DNA from: Fragilaria crotonensis
Taxonomy: Eukaryota > Bacillariophyta > Fragilariophyceae > Fragilariales > Fragilariaceae
Length of the DNA stretch: 39,777 bases
Reading direction: 5' to 3'
Assembly (NCBI GenBank): GCA_022925895.1
Contig: JAKSYS010000590.1
Span: 1-39,777, forward strand
Shown here: positions 1-9,090 of the stretch, piece after piece
Position numbering within the stretch: the first letter of the stretch is position 1
How the letters are laid out: each line of letters starts with the position of its first letter
The notes under the pieces: generated by a model
Told to the model about the DNA's origin: nothing
What the model saw: only the letters and a program-made list of their open reading frames with translations
The model's database searches: none
Program-made: the position numbers and the translations under genes

Positions 1-933
1 TGTAGTAAAGTGTGTTTTCTGCGTATGCATACCTCCTTGTAAGTTGGTGGATGGCGTCGACCAAAAATCCTTGGTACGAATGGACTCCAAATATGTCGCA
101 CAGATGTGCGTTTCCTGATGTCTGATGTCCCATGAAAAGTGGTGCCATCGAGCGATAAAAATGACTGCCAGACTCGCATCGGCAGGGTTCATAATTCAAG
201 GAGAAGTGATACGGCAAAAGACAATCGCAACGATCATCGATCGACAACCGTACCAGCATGAAGCTCTTATCATCCCCCTAATGCTCCTATTCTTCAACTT
301 GACGACATTGTCATGTCTTTGGTGATGAAAGAGTCCTCCTCCATTGCTACTGACGAAAGTGATGACGAAAATCGACAGCTCGGCGCGACCACAGTTCGCC
401 AAAAGATCAAAACCAAGGGCTCTTCCAAAGTTGTGGCTGTTACTTCCAATGGAAAGGTCAAGAGGCGACGATCCATTGTTGACTTGAGTGGTTTGCAGCT
501 TGGCGATACTGCACAAGATGTCGACGTCCAATTAATGAGTGATGAACAGTCACAGACATTGCGCATGAGACGAGCAAATACCAAGGATGATCCCTTCGAA
601 TCTTGGTATGGAAGGGATACAAAAACTGGTAACCATCTAACCATCGTCAAGAGTACCACCAATTGGGGAGAAACAGCGACAACCGGATCGATGCACGGGC
701 AGAATGGGACGGTGTATCAAATTCGTACCTTGGCCAACGGAGGAGTGGTTGCGGAGGAAATCAAGCAAGAGATGTTCAACAAGGAATTGGACGGAGTAAG
801 AACATTTGTGAAAGGCGGCAGTGATGATATTGACCCAGAGACTATTGATGCAGTCGATGGCTTGCCCGGCAGTGGACGACGTGGACTACGGAACTCGAGG
901 CGTTTGGATAGTTCGAGCCAACTTGATATCATG

Positions 934-1016
934 GTGAGTTCTGATGACTAATTGCTCATGATCTTTGCAGTGCACAAATGGAAGTGATTCTAATGTATTG
1001 TTCTTCCATTCGCTGG
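934..1016 (+). other. Probable intron with a lost 3' splice site
   Basis: The segment starts with a consensus donor GTGAGT directly after the codon for Met in SQLDIM. It ends with a pyrimidine-rich stretch followed by CTGG, where CTAG would be expected. Removing exactly these 83 bases joins LDIM to VLYTKGAMCSAAGF in frame. Using the first available AG (position 970, a 37-nt intron) instead leads to a stop about 100 bases later. A one-base A-to-G change at 1015 would explain the loss of the acceptor. Confidence 0.5.
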
Positions 1017-1786
1017 GTCCTCTACACCAAAGGAGCCATGTGCTCAGCGGCCGGATTTAGCACGGGAGGTACATGTACCGCAACTGCCCAGAACGTAGCC
1101 ATAATTGAAGGAATCATCGCCTTGGCAGTTGCTGAAACGAACAAAGCGTATGAACTTTCCGGCATTCCTACTAAGTTTCGATTAGTCAAGATCCACTACG
1201 ATGCTTCCACTACGATGACTATGCAAACACGTGGGAATCCGCTTCCAAACCTTCGCAACAACGGCGATGGCAAGCTTGACTACGTCCATGCCATGCGAGA
1301 CCAATACGGCGCTGATTTCGTCAGCATGATTGTGGATACTAGCGGATATTGTGGAATCGGATACATGCCATCAGGCCCTAGTGCCGCCGATGCCTTCACA
1401 CTTGTTCACTGGAGCTGTGCGACGGGATACTATTCATTTGGCCACGAGATCGGCCACAACATGGGCTGCAACCACGACATCAGGAACGCCGGGGGTGCGT
1501 CTGGCGGATACAACTATGGGTATCAGGATCCGTCTGCACGATTCCGTTCTATCTTGGCCTATCAGTGCAGCAGCAAGCTGTCCTCGTATTCAGTACTTCT
1601 CAAGTCCAAGCCTAAGCTATCTTGGTAGTCCTCTTGGAACTGCGACGGCCAACAATGCGTTAGTGATCCGCAACAACCTAGCTGCCTTTGCGAATTATCG
1701 TCAATCGGTCGACGTAAACCCCCGCCTGTTCCTTCTGCTCCTGCAGCGGCCCCGACTACTACGCGTCCCACGGCGACCCCGACTGC

Positions 1787-1985
1787 GAAGCCTACCACTG
1801 CGACCCCGACTTCTGCGCGCCCCGGCGACACCGACTTCGAAGCCTACCACTGCGACCCGACTTCTGCGCGCCCCGGCGACACCGACTGAAGCCTACCACG
1901 CGACCCCGACTTCTGCGCGCCCACGGCGGCCCCGACTGCGAAGCCTACCACTGCGAACCCGACTGCTGTTGCGTTCGCTACGCAT
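1787..1985 (+). repeat. 51-bp minisatellite encoding a Pro/Thr-rich linker
   Basis: Four copies of a unit beginning GAAGCCTACCAC start at 1787, 1839, 1888 and 1940. The spacings are 52, 49 and 52 bp, which sum to exactly three times 51. In the coding frame the unit reads like KPTTATPTSARP, a typical extended linker between the protease and the C-terminal domain. The individual copies have gained or lost one or two bases, so the local frame wanders although the total length stays a multiple of three. Confidence 0.75.
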
Positions 1986-2751
1986 TGCCTACTGCGGCCC
2001 CGAATGCTGTGCCTACTACGGTGGCTGACTGCTGCGCCTACTGCGGCGGCACCGACCTCCGTGCCAACCGCAGTGCTACTAATGTTCCGACTGCCGTGCC
2101 TACGACGGCCCCAGCTACTGTTCCTCTTACAGCGGCCCCGACCACGGGAGCTCCCAGTCATTGACTACAACCTTTGTGGGTGGCTATGTAGGTGCTGCAG
2201 GACACATGTTCGATATCCAGGCCACGAAGAACTTGAATGTTACAAATTTCGCCGTTCACGCATACTCTGCCTCCTTGCGACGGTCAGAAGTTTACATGAA
2301 ATAACTACTGGGAACGTTCTTTGGTACCCAGTCAAATCCCTCTCAATGGCGAAAGATCGGAGCAGCCACGTTCATAACGAATGCGGCAGGAAGCCCCAGC
2401 ATCTTGCCTGAGGGACTTTCGCTCCGTAACCGTCAGGGCTGGCGTAACACAGGCTTTCTACGTCACTTTCACTCAAGCCGCCAACTTGAATCGGTATTCG
2501 GTAGGACCATCGTTCGGCACAGTGCAAGCGTTTAATTCTGACTTGACAATTTATCATGGCTATGCGAAGTTCTATCCTTTCGCCTCAGACGTCGCTTTCC
2601 GTGCCTGGAATGGCATTCTTTACTACCGAAATATTTAGCAATTTCGATTCTTGATGTACTACTAATTGATTCTCATTGTCCTGACTAGATGCCTTGATGA
2701 AAGTTGGTGGTAAATTTACTTAGGATTACATTTATAAACAAGATAACGGTG

Positions 2752-2886
2752 TAAAAGACAGCCCGCAGCTACTATTTTCGTGCTACAGACAAGCGTTCAC
2801 AATTTTAGTTGCTAGGGGTTTAAAGACCGGTCCGTCGCACTACTTTCACGTGCTACACAGAGGGGTTCACAATTCTACTTGCTATT
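2752..2886 (+). repeat. Diverged tandem duplication, period about 69 bp
   Basis: Two adjacent diverged copies share TAAAGAC at their start, then CGTGCTACA and GTTCACAATT, and end TTGCTA. They start at about 2752 and 2821. The copies lie in the non-coding gap between the metalloprotease remnant and the tail of protein A. Nothing else recognisable was found between 2639 and 2978. Confidence 0.5.
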
Positions 2887-2978
2887 GACACAGAGCACGA
2901 TGTCCCTCTAAGAAGTAGTTTTGAATTCTACGAATCACGTTGTTCCCCCTATACACGTTTCATCATAGCAATAATAAC

Positions 2979-4099
2979 TCACCGCAGCCGAGCTGTGTCT
3001 TCGTCCACTGCGCCATGTCTGGTGCTATACACTTTACCCACCATCGAAGCTCTTGCAGATCGCATCAACTCAAATTTGCCAACATGGCTCCTGAATATTC
3101 GAAATTCGTCCCAACTACTCTCCTCCGAAGATGATTTGCTTTCATGGAAATGTGTACTTGATCTGTTATGCGACCAAAGTGGATGCTGGAAGTGAGACTG
3201 AGGAGTTTTCGTTTGTCCTCAAATGCCGTTGAAATGACCCAAGCTGGTATTGACAGGCCTCTAAAATATCTCGTTCTCCACAGTACAATTTCGATGTTGC
3301 CACAACCTTTGTTTGAATGCTTCCAATTCCAATGACAAGCTCTGATTTGAGTTTCTAATGGCAAGATTTGTCAATCTAGCCAAATCCAATTGACGTCTGA
3401 GTCGGCGAGTGTATTCAGTACTGCTCGCGTCTGGGACCGTGGGTCCCGACCGCCGTTCCTTTCCGGGGATGGAACCATTGGTGATTTGCAGCCGCCGTTG
3501 TGGTAGTAGCTGGGCGGCGATGACGTCGTTGTTGCGGACTACAGGCTTGTCGGGTATCCTCGTCGCAGTCAATGGTTGTCGCTGCGACATTCCGTGGTTC
3601 TCGAACTTCAATGCTAACGACGCGTGGTGGTCGATCCAGCATTTCCTCTGGCTTGGCTAAGAATGGCAAACGCGCGGGTGCGGCAAAGATAGTCATTGAT
3701 CCGAGTTGCCTTGCGCTGGTGTCTGGAAACGTGGGTCGAACATCTCACTGGTACTCACTTTGGTTTTTGGTGGCGAAGCTTGTCGCGTCTGTTGTCCCAT
3801 TTCTGGGGTTCCACATCCTCTAGTAGGACTTGTTACCGTGTTCCGGCGTGATTTTGTGGGATAAACTCTCTGCTCGATTCCCGTTTGTTCCGCTAATGAT
3901 GCCGCATGTGTTGGAGGGCACGAAATCGAGCGCTGATTTGCTCGGTTCGAGGAAACACGATTCACAGTATATGAACCAGTGTCTTCCACAGTTGCCACCA
4001 CAAGAGACGCCGCATCTTTCCCAAGTGCAGAACTTGCCGTGTCCCTCACACTTATTTGCACAGGATTCTTTGGTGGGTCATCTTCAATATTTGAGGCAA
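2979..4099 (-). pseudogene. Frame-broken C-terminal tail of protein A
   Basis: Pieces of the missing tail of protein A lie in successive frames on the minus strand. Directly after the stop at 4100 a shifted frame reads YPLIASNIEDDPPKNPVQ and runs to about 3693. The next frame covers about 3696-3550. Block (ii), RRQLDLARL...ELEAFKQRL, lies at about 3280-3400 and matches RDLDLARL...ELEAFKHKL of protein B. Block (iii), ACQYQLGSFQRHL (about 3230-3265), matches ACQYELGGFQQRL. Block (iv), ESSWDEFRIFRS (about 3087-3130), matches ESAWEDFSEIRN, and the tail ends at a TGA at 2979-2981. At least four frame changes are needed. The order and spacing follow B, so this is the same gene and not an unrelated one. 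Confidence 0.7.
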
Positions 4100-7000
4100 T
4101 CAGTGGGTAGCGTTGATTCCTTTGTTGTCCTCTTTCATCGTCTTGAGAGCATCATCTAGAGAAAAGTCATACAGATCAATAGCCTGGTCCCTTTCCCTGC
4201 GAATCCAGGCTATGCGGTCCCGTAAAATCCCAGAATCGTCACCGAGTGATGTTTGTGAAGCACTTTCGCCTCCTTTCAGACCCTTATTCTGTCTCAGCAA
4301 CTGATCCAACAAACAGTCGTACTCGTCGAACGCAGACTTGAAGACTTTGGATTTCTTGGAGTCGCCGGCTCTATTTGGCTCAGTAACGATTGGCCCAGAA
4401 TCACTAAGATCTGGAGGAACCTGCTTCTGCTCGCTAATTGCTTCTGTTGAAATGGATCCATCAACTGCTGTGAGAACTTCAGCGTGATGCTGCTTCGTCC
4501 CATGTTCCTCATCGCCATTATGTATGCTGGCCGACTGGCGTTCCGCTCGACGACGCTGTATTTCATCAAGAACCGATTGAAGCTGGGGGCGAAGGGCCAC
4601 ATCCTTTCTCACTTGGAATTTAAGCACTTTACGAGATGACTTGACAGGTACTAATACATCCAAACCATCTTCGGTTCGCTCCTCACTGAGTGTTGCCGGT
4701 GCAAGAGTTTCGCACCGAGTACTGGTTGGTTTGTCGTTTGTAGTTGAGGATGCACCATGACTTCTTTCTCCGTGCGCGTCGTGGACTGTTGTAACATCTG
4801 CGGCGCATTGACTAGTTTTGGATACTCGTTTCTTATGGGGGCTCCTACTCTTCGATTCTCTGGAGCTGATTTTCGTCGCATCTTCCAAAGTTTCGAGAGT
4901 CGTTGATTCTCGTTTCTTTTTGGGGCTCCTGCTCTTTGATTTCTTGAATGTCGCGACTTTTGTGCTGCCTTCCTTAGGTGGATGCGCGCTTGATTCTTTT
5001 TTCTTAAGAGGGCTCCTACTTGTCGAATTGTTTGACGTGGCCACATTCGCGAGCTCATTTTCTACAAGGTCATGGTCTGCCTCTTGGATCGACGCGACGC
5101 CCTTATCAACACTTTTCTGTAGAGGACGAGTCGTCCGACGATGATTTGATTCCGGGGAAATTGGTCGCATGTCGCGCGATGACTTGAAGTTTGGATTCTT
5201 GGCGAAAGGTGGGAATGTTTGGCTCATCCCGATTTCAGCTTGTTCGTAACTAATGTTGGCATCTGATAATTCTCGTTTTGCTGAGGGTGGGTTCGATCCA
5301 AGGGAACGGAGCTCATGCTCAGCAGTTCTGCTATTCTGCGCCAACACGTTCGTTTGCGCATCTCCTCGAGACTTATGTTTCGGGACATCCCAGTCACTGT
5401 CCATGTTATCGGAAAGGAGTTCATCTAACGGTAACACATCTGTTGTGGGTACTGTCGTTGTGGGTGAGTGGCCCGGTTCTCGTCGATACGCAACTCTCGT
5501 TGGATTTGACGGAGACGCCCATACGTCTGGATTCTCCAACGGAAGTTGATGTTCCGTACCGACGAACAGCACCTCTTGGCCGCAATTGCGGTCGTTGTCC
5601 TCCATCTCAAGGAAAGTGTGATCACCGGGTGAAGCATATCGATCTGGAGCAACAATGTCCACCTTCTCTGCACTTGATCGACGTTTCGTTGCACCTGTCT
5701 CTTCCGGTTCGTCGTCGCGAGAATCGTCACCGTCGTCGTCGTCGTCGTTAGCTAGATCTGCAGATGGATCTGCAAATCCAACGTACTCACGGCCCATTGA
5801 ATCGACAGTTGGGCTAAATGAAACCGATTTGGTCACTATTGCAGCAACTTTATCGTCGTCGTCGTCTCTTGACTTGGCGGAGAGTATCAACTTTCGTCGT
5901 TTCGATGTGCCACCTGTGGCTGCCGCCGACGTATCAGAACAGCTGCTGCCGCTGTGGCAATCGTCATCCTCTACGTAAGATTCGGAGAGAAATGAATCGT
6001 CTGCTGTCGCACTTGTTGTTGTGGAAATGTATTTATGCGTCAACTTGGGTGTAAGATTTCTTGCTTCGTCTCGTCGTCGTTGTGTCTCATCTGACATGGG
6101 GCTCGTCACATCCTGGTTCATCATGGTACTAGTACAAATTGTCATGTCTTGTGGACTTTTCAAATGGCGAGCGATGTTAGGAGTACATTGCCATCCCGGT
6201 TGTGCAGGTACGACAGGATTCATTCGCACAACTTCGACAGGGGTTGAGCTAATGTTTGTGATACTTTGAATTGGCGACTCATCCTCTTTTTGGATGACAT
6301 GAATAGTTTCCTTGGGCTCAATGGTATCGTCGATCCCACCACCACACAGTGAAAACTCAATGATGGATCGACTAGTGGTTTGGACCAAAGTGGTTTCATC
6401 CACGGGCTTTTCAATCGTCGTCATTAGCTCGACCTTGTCCTTGTCGCTCTCCATTTCGCGATCCCCGCCTCGCAGATGTGGAAGTGGCACGGCTCCACAG
6501 AGCAAGAGACTCCGTATCATGCTCTCCTTGATAGACATAGTGCTATTCGAATCATTTGCATCTTGAATGGCCTCCAAAGGTTTGTGATTATTGTATAGGA
6601 CAATCTTTTGTTGTATTTGCTCGTGATTCTTGCTGCGAGAAAGAAGAACATCTGGGTCGGAAAGATGATGCACGTCAATTGTGGTAGGTACAGTCGCATG
6701 TCCGTCTTGCTCTAAAATTTCCTTGGCTGTGAGTTCGAACCGTGCTAGGAGGCTGGAGACGCGACTCTTGTTGGAGATGGATGTTTCTGTCACACTTGTT
6801 GGTGCGGAATGAGCAGAATGGGTTCGTCGCAACAACTCCGTTCTGGTTATCGGTAAAGGCGCCGTGGGTTTTCTGTACGGTTGTTGTACCAGTAAAATGG
6901 ATGTTGTTGCCTCGGGATTGGAATTGCAATTGTTGGTGTTGTTGGTATTGCTATTGGATGGTTTGAGACTGTATTTTGGCATTGGCGATATGTTGCTGTG

Positions 7001-7168
7001 CGATGGCAAGGTTTCGGCTCGTTTGTCGCCGCTGTCATTGCCATACTTGGCAGCATGAAATGGCATGCAATTTTCTTGAGGGCGAGGAAGTTGATGGGAA
7101 GGTGGCGCAGCTAATGGTTCCAAGCCAACCTCGCAACCCCTTCGAGCGCATATTCCACTTGGTTCCAT
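4100..7168 (-). CDS. Large disordered protein A (paralogue of protein B)
   Basis: I do not recognise the family. This 1022-residue frame begins at a true ATG (7168-7166). The N-terminal 900 residues are low-complexity: an Asn/Thr run (about 70-85), acidic Asp tracts (about 425-490) and three SRSPxKK repeats (about 710-790). The C-terminal part is conserved with protein B at 28.9-36.9 kb. RPQLQSVLDEIQRRR matches SPRLESVLARVQLRR, and FDEYDCLLDQLLRQNKGLK matches LEEYDTILDQLMRQNKTLK. After the stop the homology to B continues downstream in other frames (separate entry), so the original protein was probably about 350 residues longer. No transmembrane segment or catalytic motif is visible. The charged, heptad-like conserved part suggests a coiled coil, perhaps a scaffold, which is inference only. 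Confidence 0.7.
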   Translation of the reverse strand: MEPSGICARRGCEVGLEPLAAPPSHQLPRPQENCMPFHAAKYGNDSGDKRAETLPSHSNISPMPKYSLKPSNSNTNNTNNCNSNPEATTSILLVQQPYRKPTAPLPITRTELLRRTHSAHSAPTSVTETSISNKSRVSSLLARFELTAKEILEQDGHATVPTTIDVHHLSDPDVLLSRSKNHEQIQQKIVLYNNHKPLEAIQDANDSNSTMSIKESMIRSLLLCGAVPLPHLRGGDREMESDKDKVELMTTIEKPVDETTLVQTTSRSIIEFSLCGGGIDDTIEPKETIHVIQKEDESPIQSITNISSTPVEVVRMNPVVPAQPGWQCTPNIARHLKSPQDMTICTSTMMNQDVTSPMSDETQRRRDEARNLTPKLTHKYISTTTSATADDSFLSESYVEDDDCHSGSSCSDTSAAATGGTSKRRKLILSAKSRDDDDDKVAAIVTKSVSFSPTVDSMGREYVGFADPSADLANDDDDDGDDSRDDEPEETGATKRRSSAEKVDIVAPDRYASPGDHTFLEMEDNDRNCGQEVLFVGTEHQLPLENPDVWASPSNPTRVAYRREPGHSPTTTVPTTDVLPLDELLSDNMDSDWDVPKHKSRGDAQTNVLAQNSRTAEHELRSLGSNPPSAKRELSDANISYEQAEIGMSQTFPPFAKNPNFKSSRDMRPISPESNHRRTTRPLQKSVDKGVASIQEADHDLVENELANVATSNNSTSRSPLKKKESSAHPPKEGSTKVATFKKSKSRSPKKKRESTTLETLEDATKISSRESKSRSPHKKRVSKTSQCAADVTTVHDAHGERSHGASSTTNDKPTSTRCETLAPATLSEERTEDGLDVLVPVKSSRKVLKFQVRKDVALRPQLQSVLDEIQRRRAERQSASIHNGDEEHGTKQHHAEVLTAVDGSISTEAISEQKQVPPDLSDSGPIVTEPNRAGDSKKSKVFKSAFDEYDCLLDQLLRQNKGLKGGESASQTSLGDDSGILRDRIAWIRRERDQAIDLYDFSLDDALKTMKEDNKGINATH
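4825..5035 (-). repeat. Triple SRSPxKK coding repeat in protein A
   Basis: Three diverged direct repeats of roughly 90 bp each encode SRSPLKKKES, SRSPKKKRES and SRSPHKKRVS. On the plus strand they show as repeats of GGGCTCCT followed by TTTGA or a variant. The units are basic and Ser-Pro rich, as in many phosphorylated disordered segments. Confidence 0.65.
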
Positions 7169-7887
7169 TACATATAATCACCTCAATCTCTGCCACAAAT
7201 TGGGATGAACTGTTATCGGAGTATTACAACAATGAGTATGGATTGAGAATCGTATTCCAAGTCTTGAGAGCTGCCTTCGATACTGATGTGGATTGCTGGA
7301 GCAAAGTAGCTCGCTGGAGAGGTGCCTTTTTTTCGATGACAAGAGGTGCGAAGCGGAAGTAAGTGAAGGCAAACAAGGAAACTGATACATCCCCAAATCC
7401 TCATTTATCAATATAAAGATATTTATATGAACATAAAACACAGTGCGTTGAAATTCTATTAGGACGCACCTACCTTACATAGAACGCACGTTTTCGATAT
7501 AGTTTACCACGAAGCGTTGGATTGCAAAATTTATCCTCTCTCTCGTTAGGCCCACCGTTACGTAATTACACTTCACAACAACGAAAACTTTTTCGTTTTC
7601 GAGGGTCCATTTTACCACCGTTACGTACGAAAACCGGTCCCCAAAAACTTTCAGGAAATCACTCAGATGCGCCTCATATCCCATCGTCAACGAAAATCCG
7701 CCGAGGTTTTCGTTGATCCGCGAAAAAAACAGCCTTTCCTCGAAATATCTCAAGATTCTGGATTCCTTCTGGTAGGTCTACTGCTGTGTGCGTTTAACTT
7801 GCCCTGTTGACAGATGCTACTGTCTACTGTCACTGCTGGCATCAAACATGAACGTGGTTTTCTCGCCAGATAATGATCAGATGAAGA

Positions 7888-7924
7888 CGTCGTTTCTACC
7901 ATTGCATGCACCGTAGAAACGACG
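7888..7924. repeat. 12-bp perfect hairpin inside the MITE
   Basis: CGTCGTTTCTAC (7888-7899) and GTAGAAACGACG (7913-7924) are perfect inverted repeats around a 13-nt loop. The hairpin lies in the centre of the MITE and could fold in RNA or single-stranded DNA. Confidence 0.7.
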
Positions 7925-8213
7925 ATTGATGCTAGTGCGGTGGTTTGTGGTGGTTCTACATGAGGAACATTGTCAAAATGGTCGTCATTGTCGGATTTCG
8001 ATGAGCGACGATCTAATTTATTTTTGGTTCCAATTCGTACAACTTTACCGTATCTGTAGACGTACCCAGTACACAGTACGACTTGGATGGAGCGAACGAT
8101 TGGAACATACATGTGTTTCACATCAAGATTCCTATCTTGACTCAGTCGACTTGATGTTTTCGTATTTGTGGACTGCTTTTTATGTAACGGTGGGGACGAG
8201 CATTTTACATGAA

Positions 8214-8236
8214 CGAGAAGTCAAAACTTCTCGTTT
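8214..8236. repeat. Short hairpin inside the right end of the MITE
   Basis: ACGAGAAGT and ACTTCTCGT are separated by a four-base spacer. The left end of the MITE has a weaker counterpart, CGAAAACTTTTTCGTTTTCG, at the equivalent place, so each terminal repeat carries its own small palindrome. Confidence 0.6.
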
Positions 8237-8269
8237 TCGTGAAATGTAATTACGTAACGGTGGCCCTTA

Positions 8270-9090
8270 CTACACCCGTTTTTGGTGAATCTGTGAAGCT
8301 AAGAAAGTGGAATCCATGTTGGATGTCATACTGCAGGGGTTTCCCGTGAATTTCATGTGTAACATACGCTTTCCTGAGTGGGTCCCTCATATGCTCATAT
8401 GACAAATATAGCTCTCTTCGTTCTTGTTCAAAACCGTCATTTGCTGGCCTACGTATTACGAGTATGCACGGATAGCAGGTAATTATACTGTCACTTTGAA
8501 ACCGTCATTTAGCCGGGAACACCTCGGAGGATCTTTCTCCCTTGGTGCGTGCGTGAATTCTGTGATGATGATGGCATCACACATCACATCGTGTGAGTGG
8601 TATCATATATCCATCACTCATTTCAAATTTACCCATCTTGACCGTGTTTGAACAATCACTGTGGATTGTGGACCAACGAAGTACACGAAGAGCAATCATT
8701 ATCAACATCAAACAATCTCTGAATCGTTGCGTCTGTATTGTTTCAAGATAACAAAATACACGTCGACATCATTGTCTCATTGAGTTCGTCCTGTTTGGTT
8801 TTCACACCGTCGGCAGTTGACAGTACTGGATTTCTACGGTAGTGCATTCTCTTTACCCCGTTTCAGTACACTTCAACAGTACAGCCGTGACACTCCAGCG
8901 TATAGTAGTCTACTCTGAGTGTGCGTAGAGGCTACACCCTTCGCTTTGACTACACAGTACATTCCAAGAGGGGCGCCTATTGAGTCAGGACTGAAGTTGA
9001 GTAATACCCATCGCATATCATCTTAAAGAAAAGTCGAGACGAAAGCCTATAGCGCCTAAACCTACAGGCTGTATTGGCAAAACACTGATC
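8270..9090. other. Intergenic region upstream of the ADCK gene
   Basis: No coding frame with support was seen. The stretch presumably carries the promoter and 5' leader of the kinase gene, but no motif could be assigned with confidence. Confidence 0.4.

Larger units (their letters stand above)
313..2638 (+). pseudogene. Decayed reprolysin-like (M12-type) zinc metalloprotease
   Basis: The zinc site HEIGHNMGCNHD (1443-1478) fits the HExxHxxGxxHD signature of metzincin peptidases such as the M12B/reprolysin group, so the ancestor was probably a secreted protease. An N-terminal pro-region (313-933, frame 1) is followed by the catalytic domain (about 1017-1700), a Pro/Thr-rich repeat linker, and a C-terminal domain (about 2170-2638) ending in AFRAWNGILYY. 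The frame breaks repeatedly. A probable intron at 934-1016 ends in GG rather than AG. One extra A near 1575 separates AYQCSS from CPRIQYFSSP. The frame changes again at a C run near 1721, slips in the repeats, meets TAA near 2301, and shifts again near 2390. A hydrophobic stretch upstream (about 258-325, split over two frames) may be the remains of a signal peptide. Family assignment is firm from the motif. Decay is inferred, and consensus error is the alternative. Confidence 0.78.
7549..8266. mobile_element. MITE, PIF/Harbinger (Tourist)-like, 718 bp
   Basis: The two ends are imperfect inverted copies of about 80 bp. The left end starts GGCCCACCGTTACGTAATTA and the right end, read inward on the minus strand, starts GGGCCACCGTTACGTAATTA. 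Each end carries the 13-mer CCACCGTTACGTA (or a near copy) at both of its borders. The whole is flanked by the trinucleotide TTA on both sides (7546-7548 and 8267-8269). A 3-bp TTA/TAA target duplication with GGSCC-type termini is the known signature of PIF/Harbinger elements and their Tourist MITEs. No transposase is encoded inside. The interior may include captured host sequence. It lies between protein A and the ADCK gene. Confidence 0.75.

Noticed and set aside
934..970. A 37-nt GT-AG intron in the metalloprotease
   Set aside because: The splice leads to an in-frame stop soon after and does not join the conserved VLYTKGAMCS segment; the 83-nt alternative fits the protein better.
1443..1478. 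A venom-type toxin metalloprotease
   Set aside because: The zinc motif is common to the whole metzincin clan, no disintegrin region is seen and the gene is decayed; nothing supports a toxin role.
1787..1985. CRISPR-like regular repeats
   Set aside because: Copies are contiguous with no unique spacers, are coding and lie in a eukaryotic gene; this is a minisatellite.
5285..5296. tRNA B-box-like GGTTCGATCC
   Set aside because: It lies inside the coding frame of protein A, and no acceptor, D or anticodon stems could be formed around it.
7475..7753. A 92-codon minus-strand frame across the left MITE end
   Set aside because: It is formed mainly by the terminal repeat of the MITE and resembles no protein I know.
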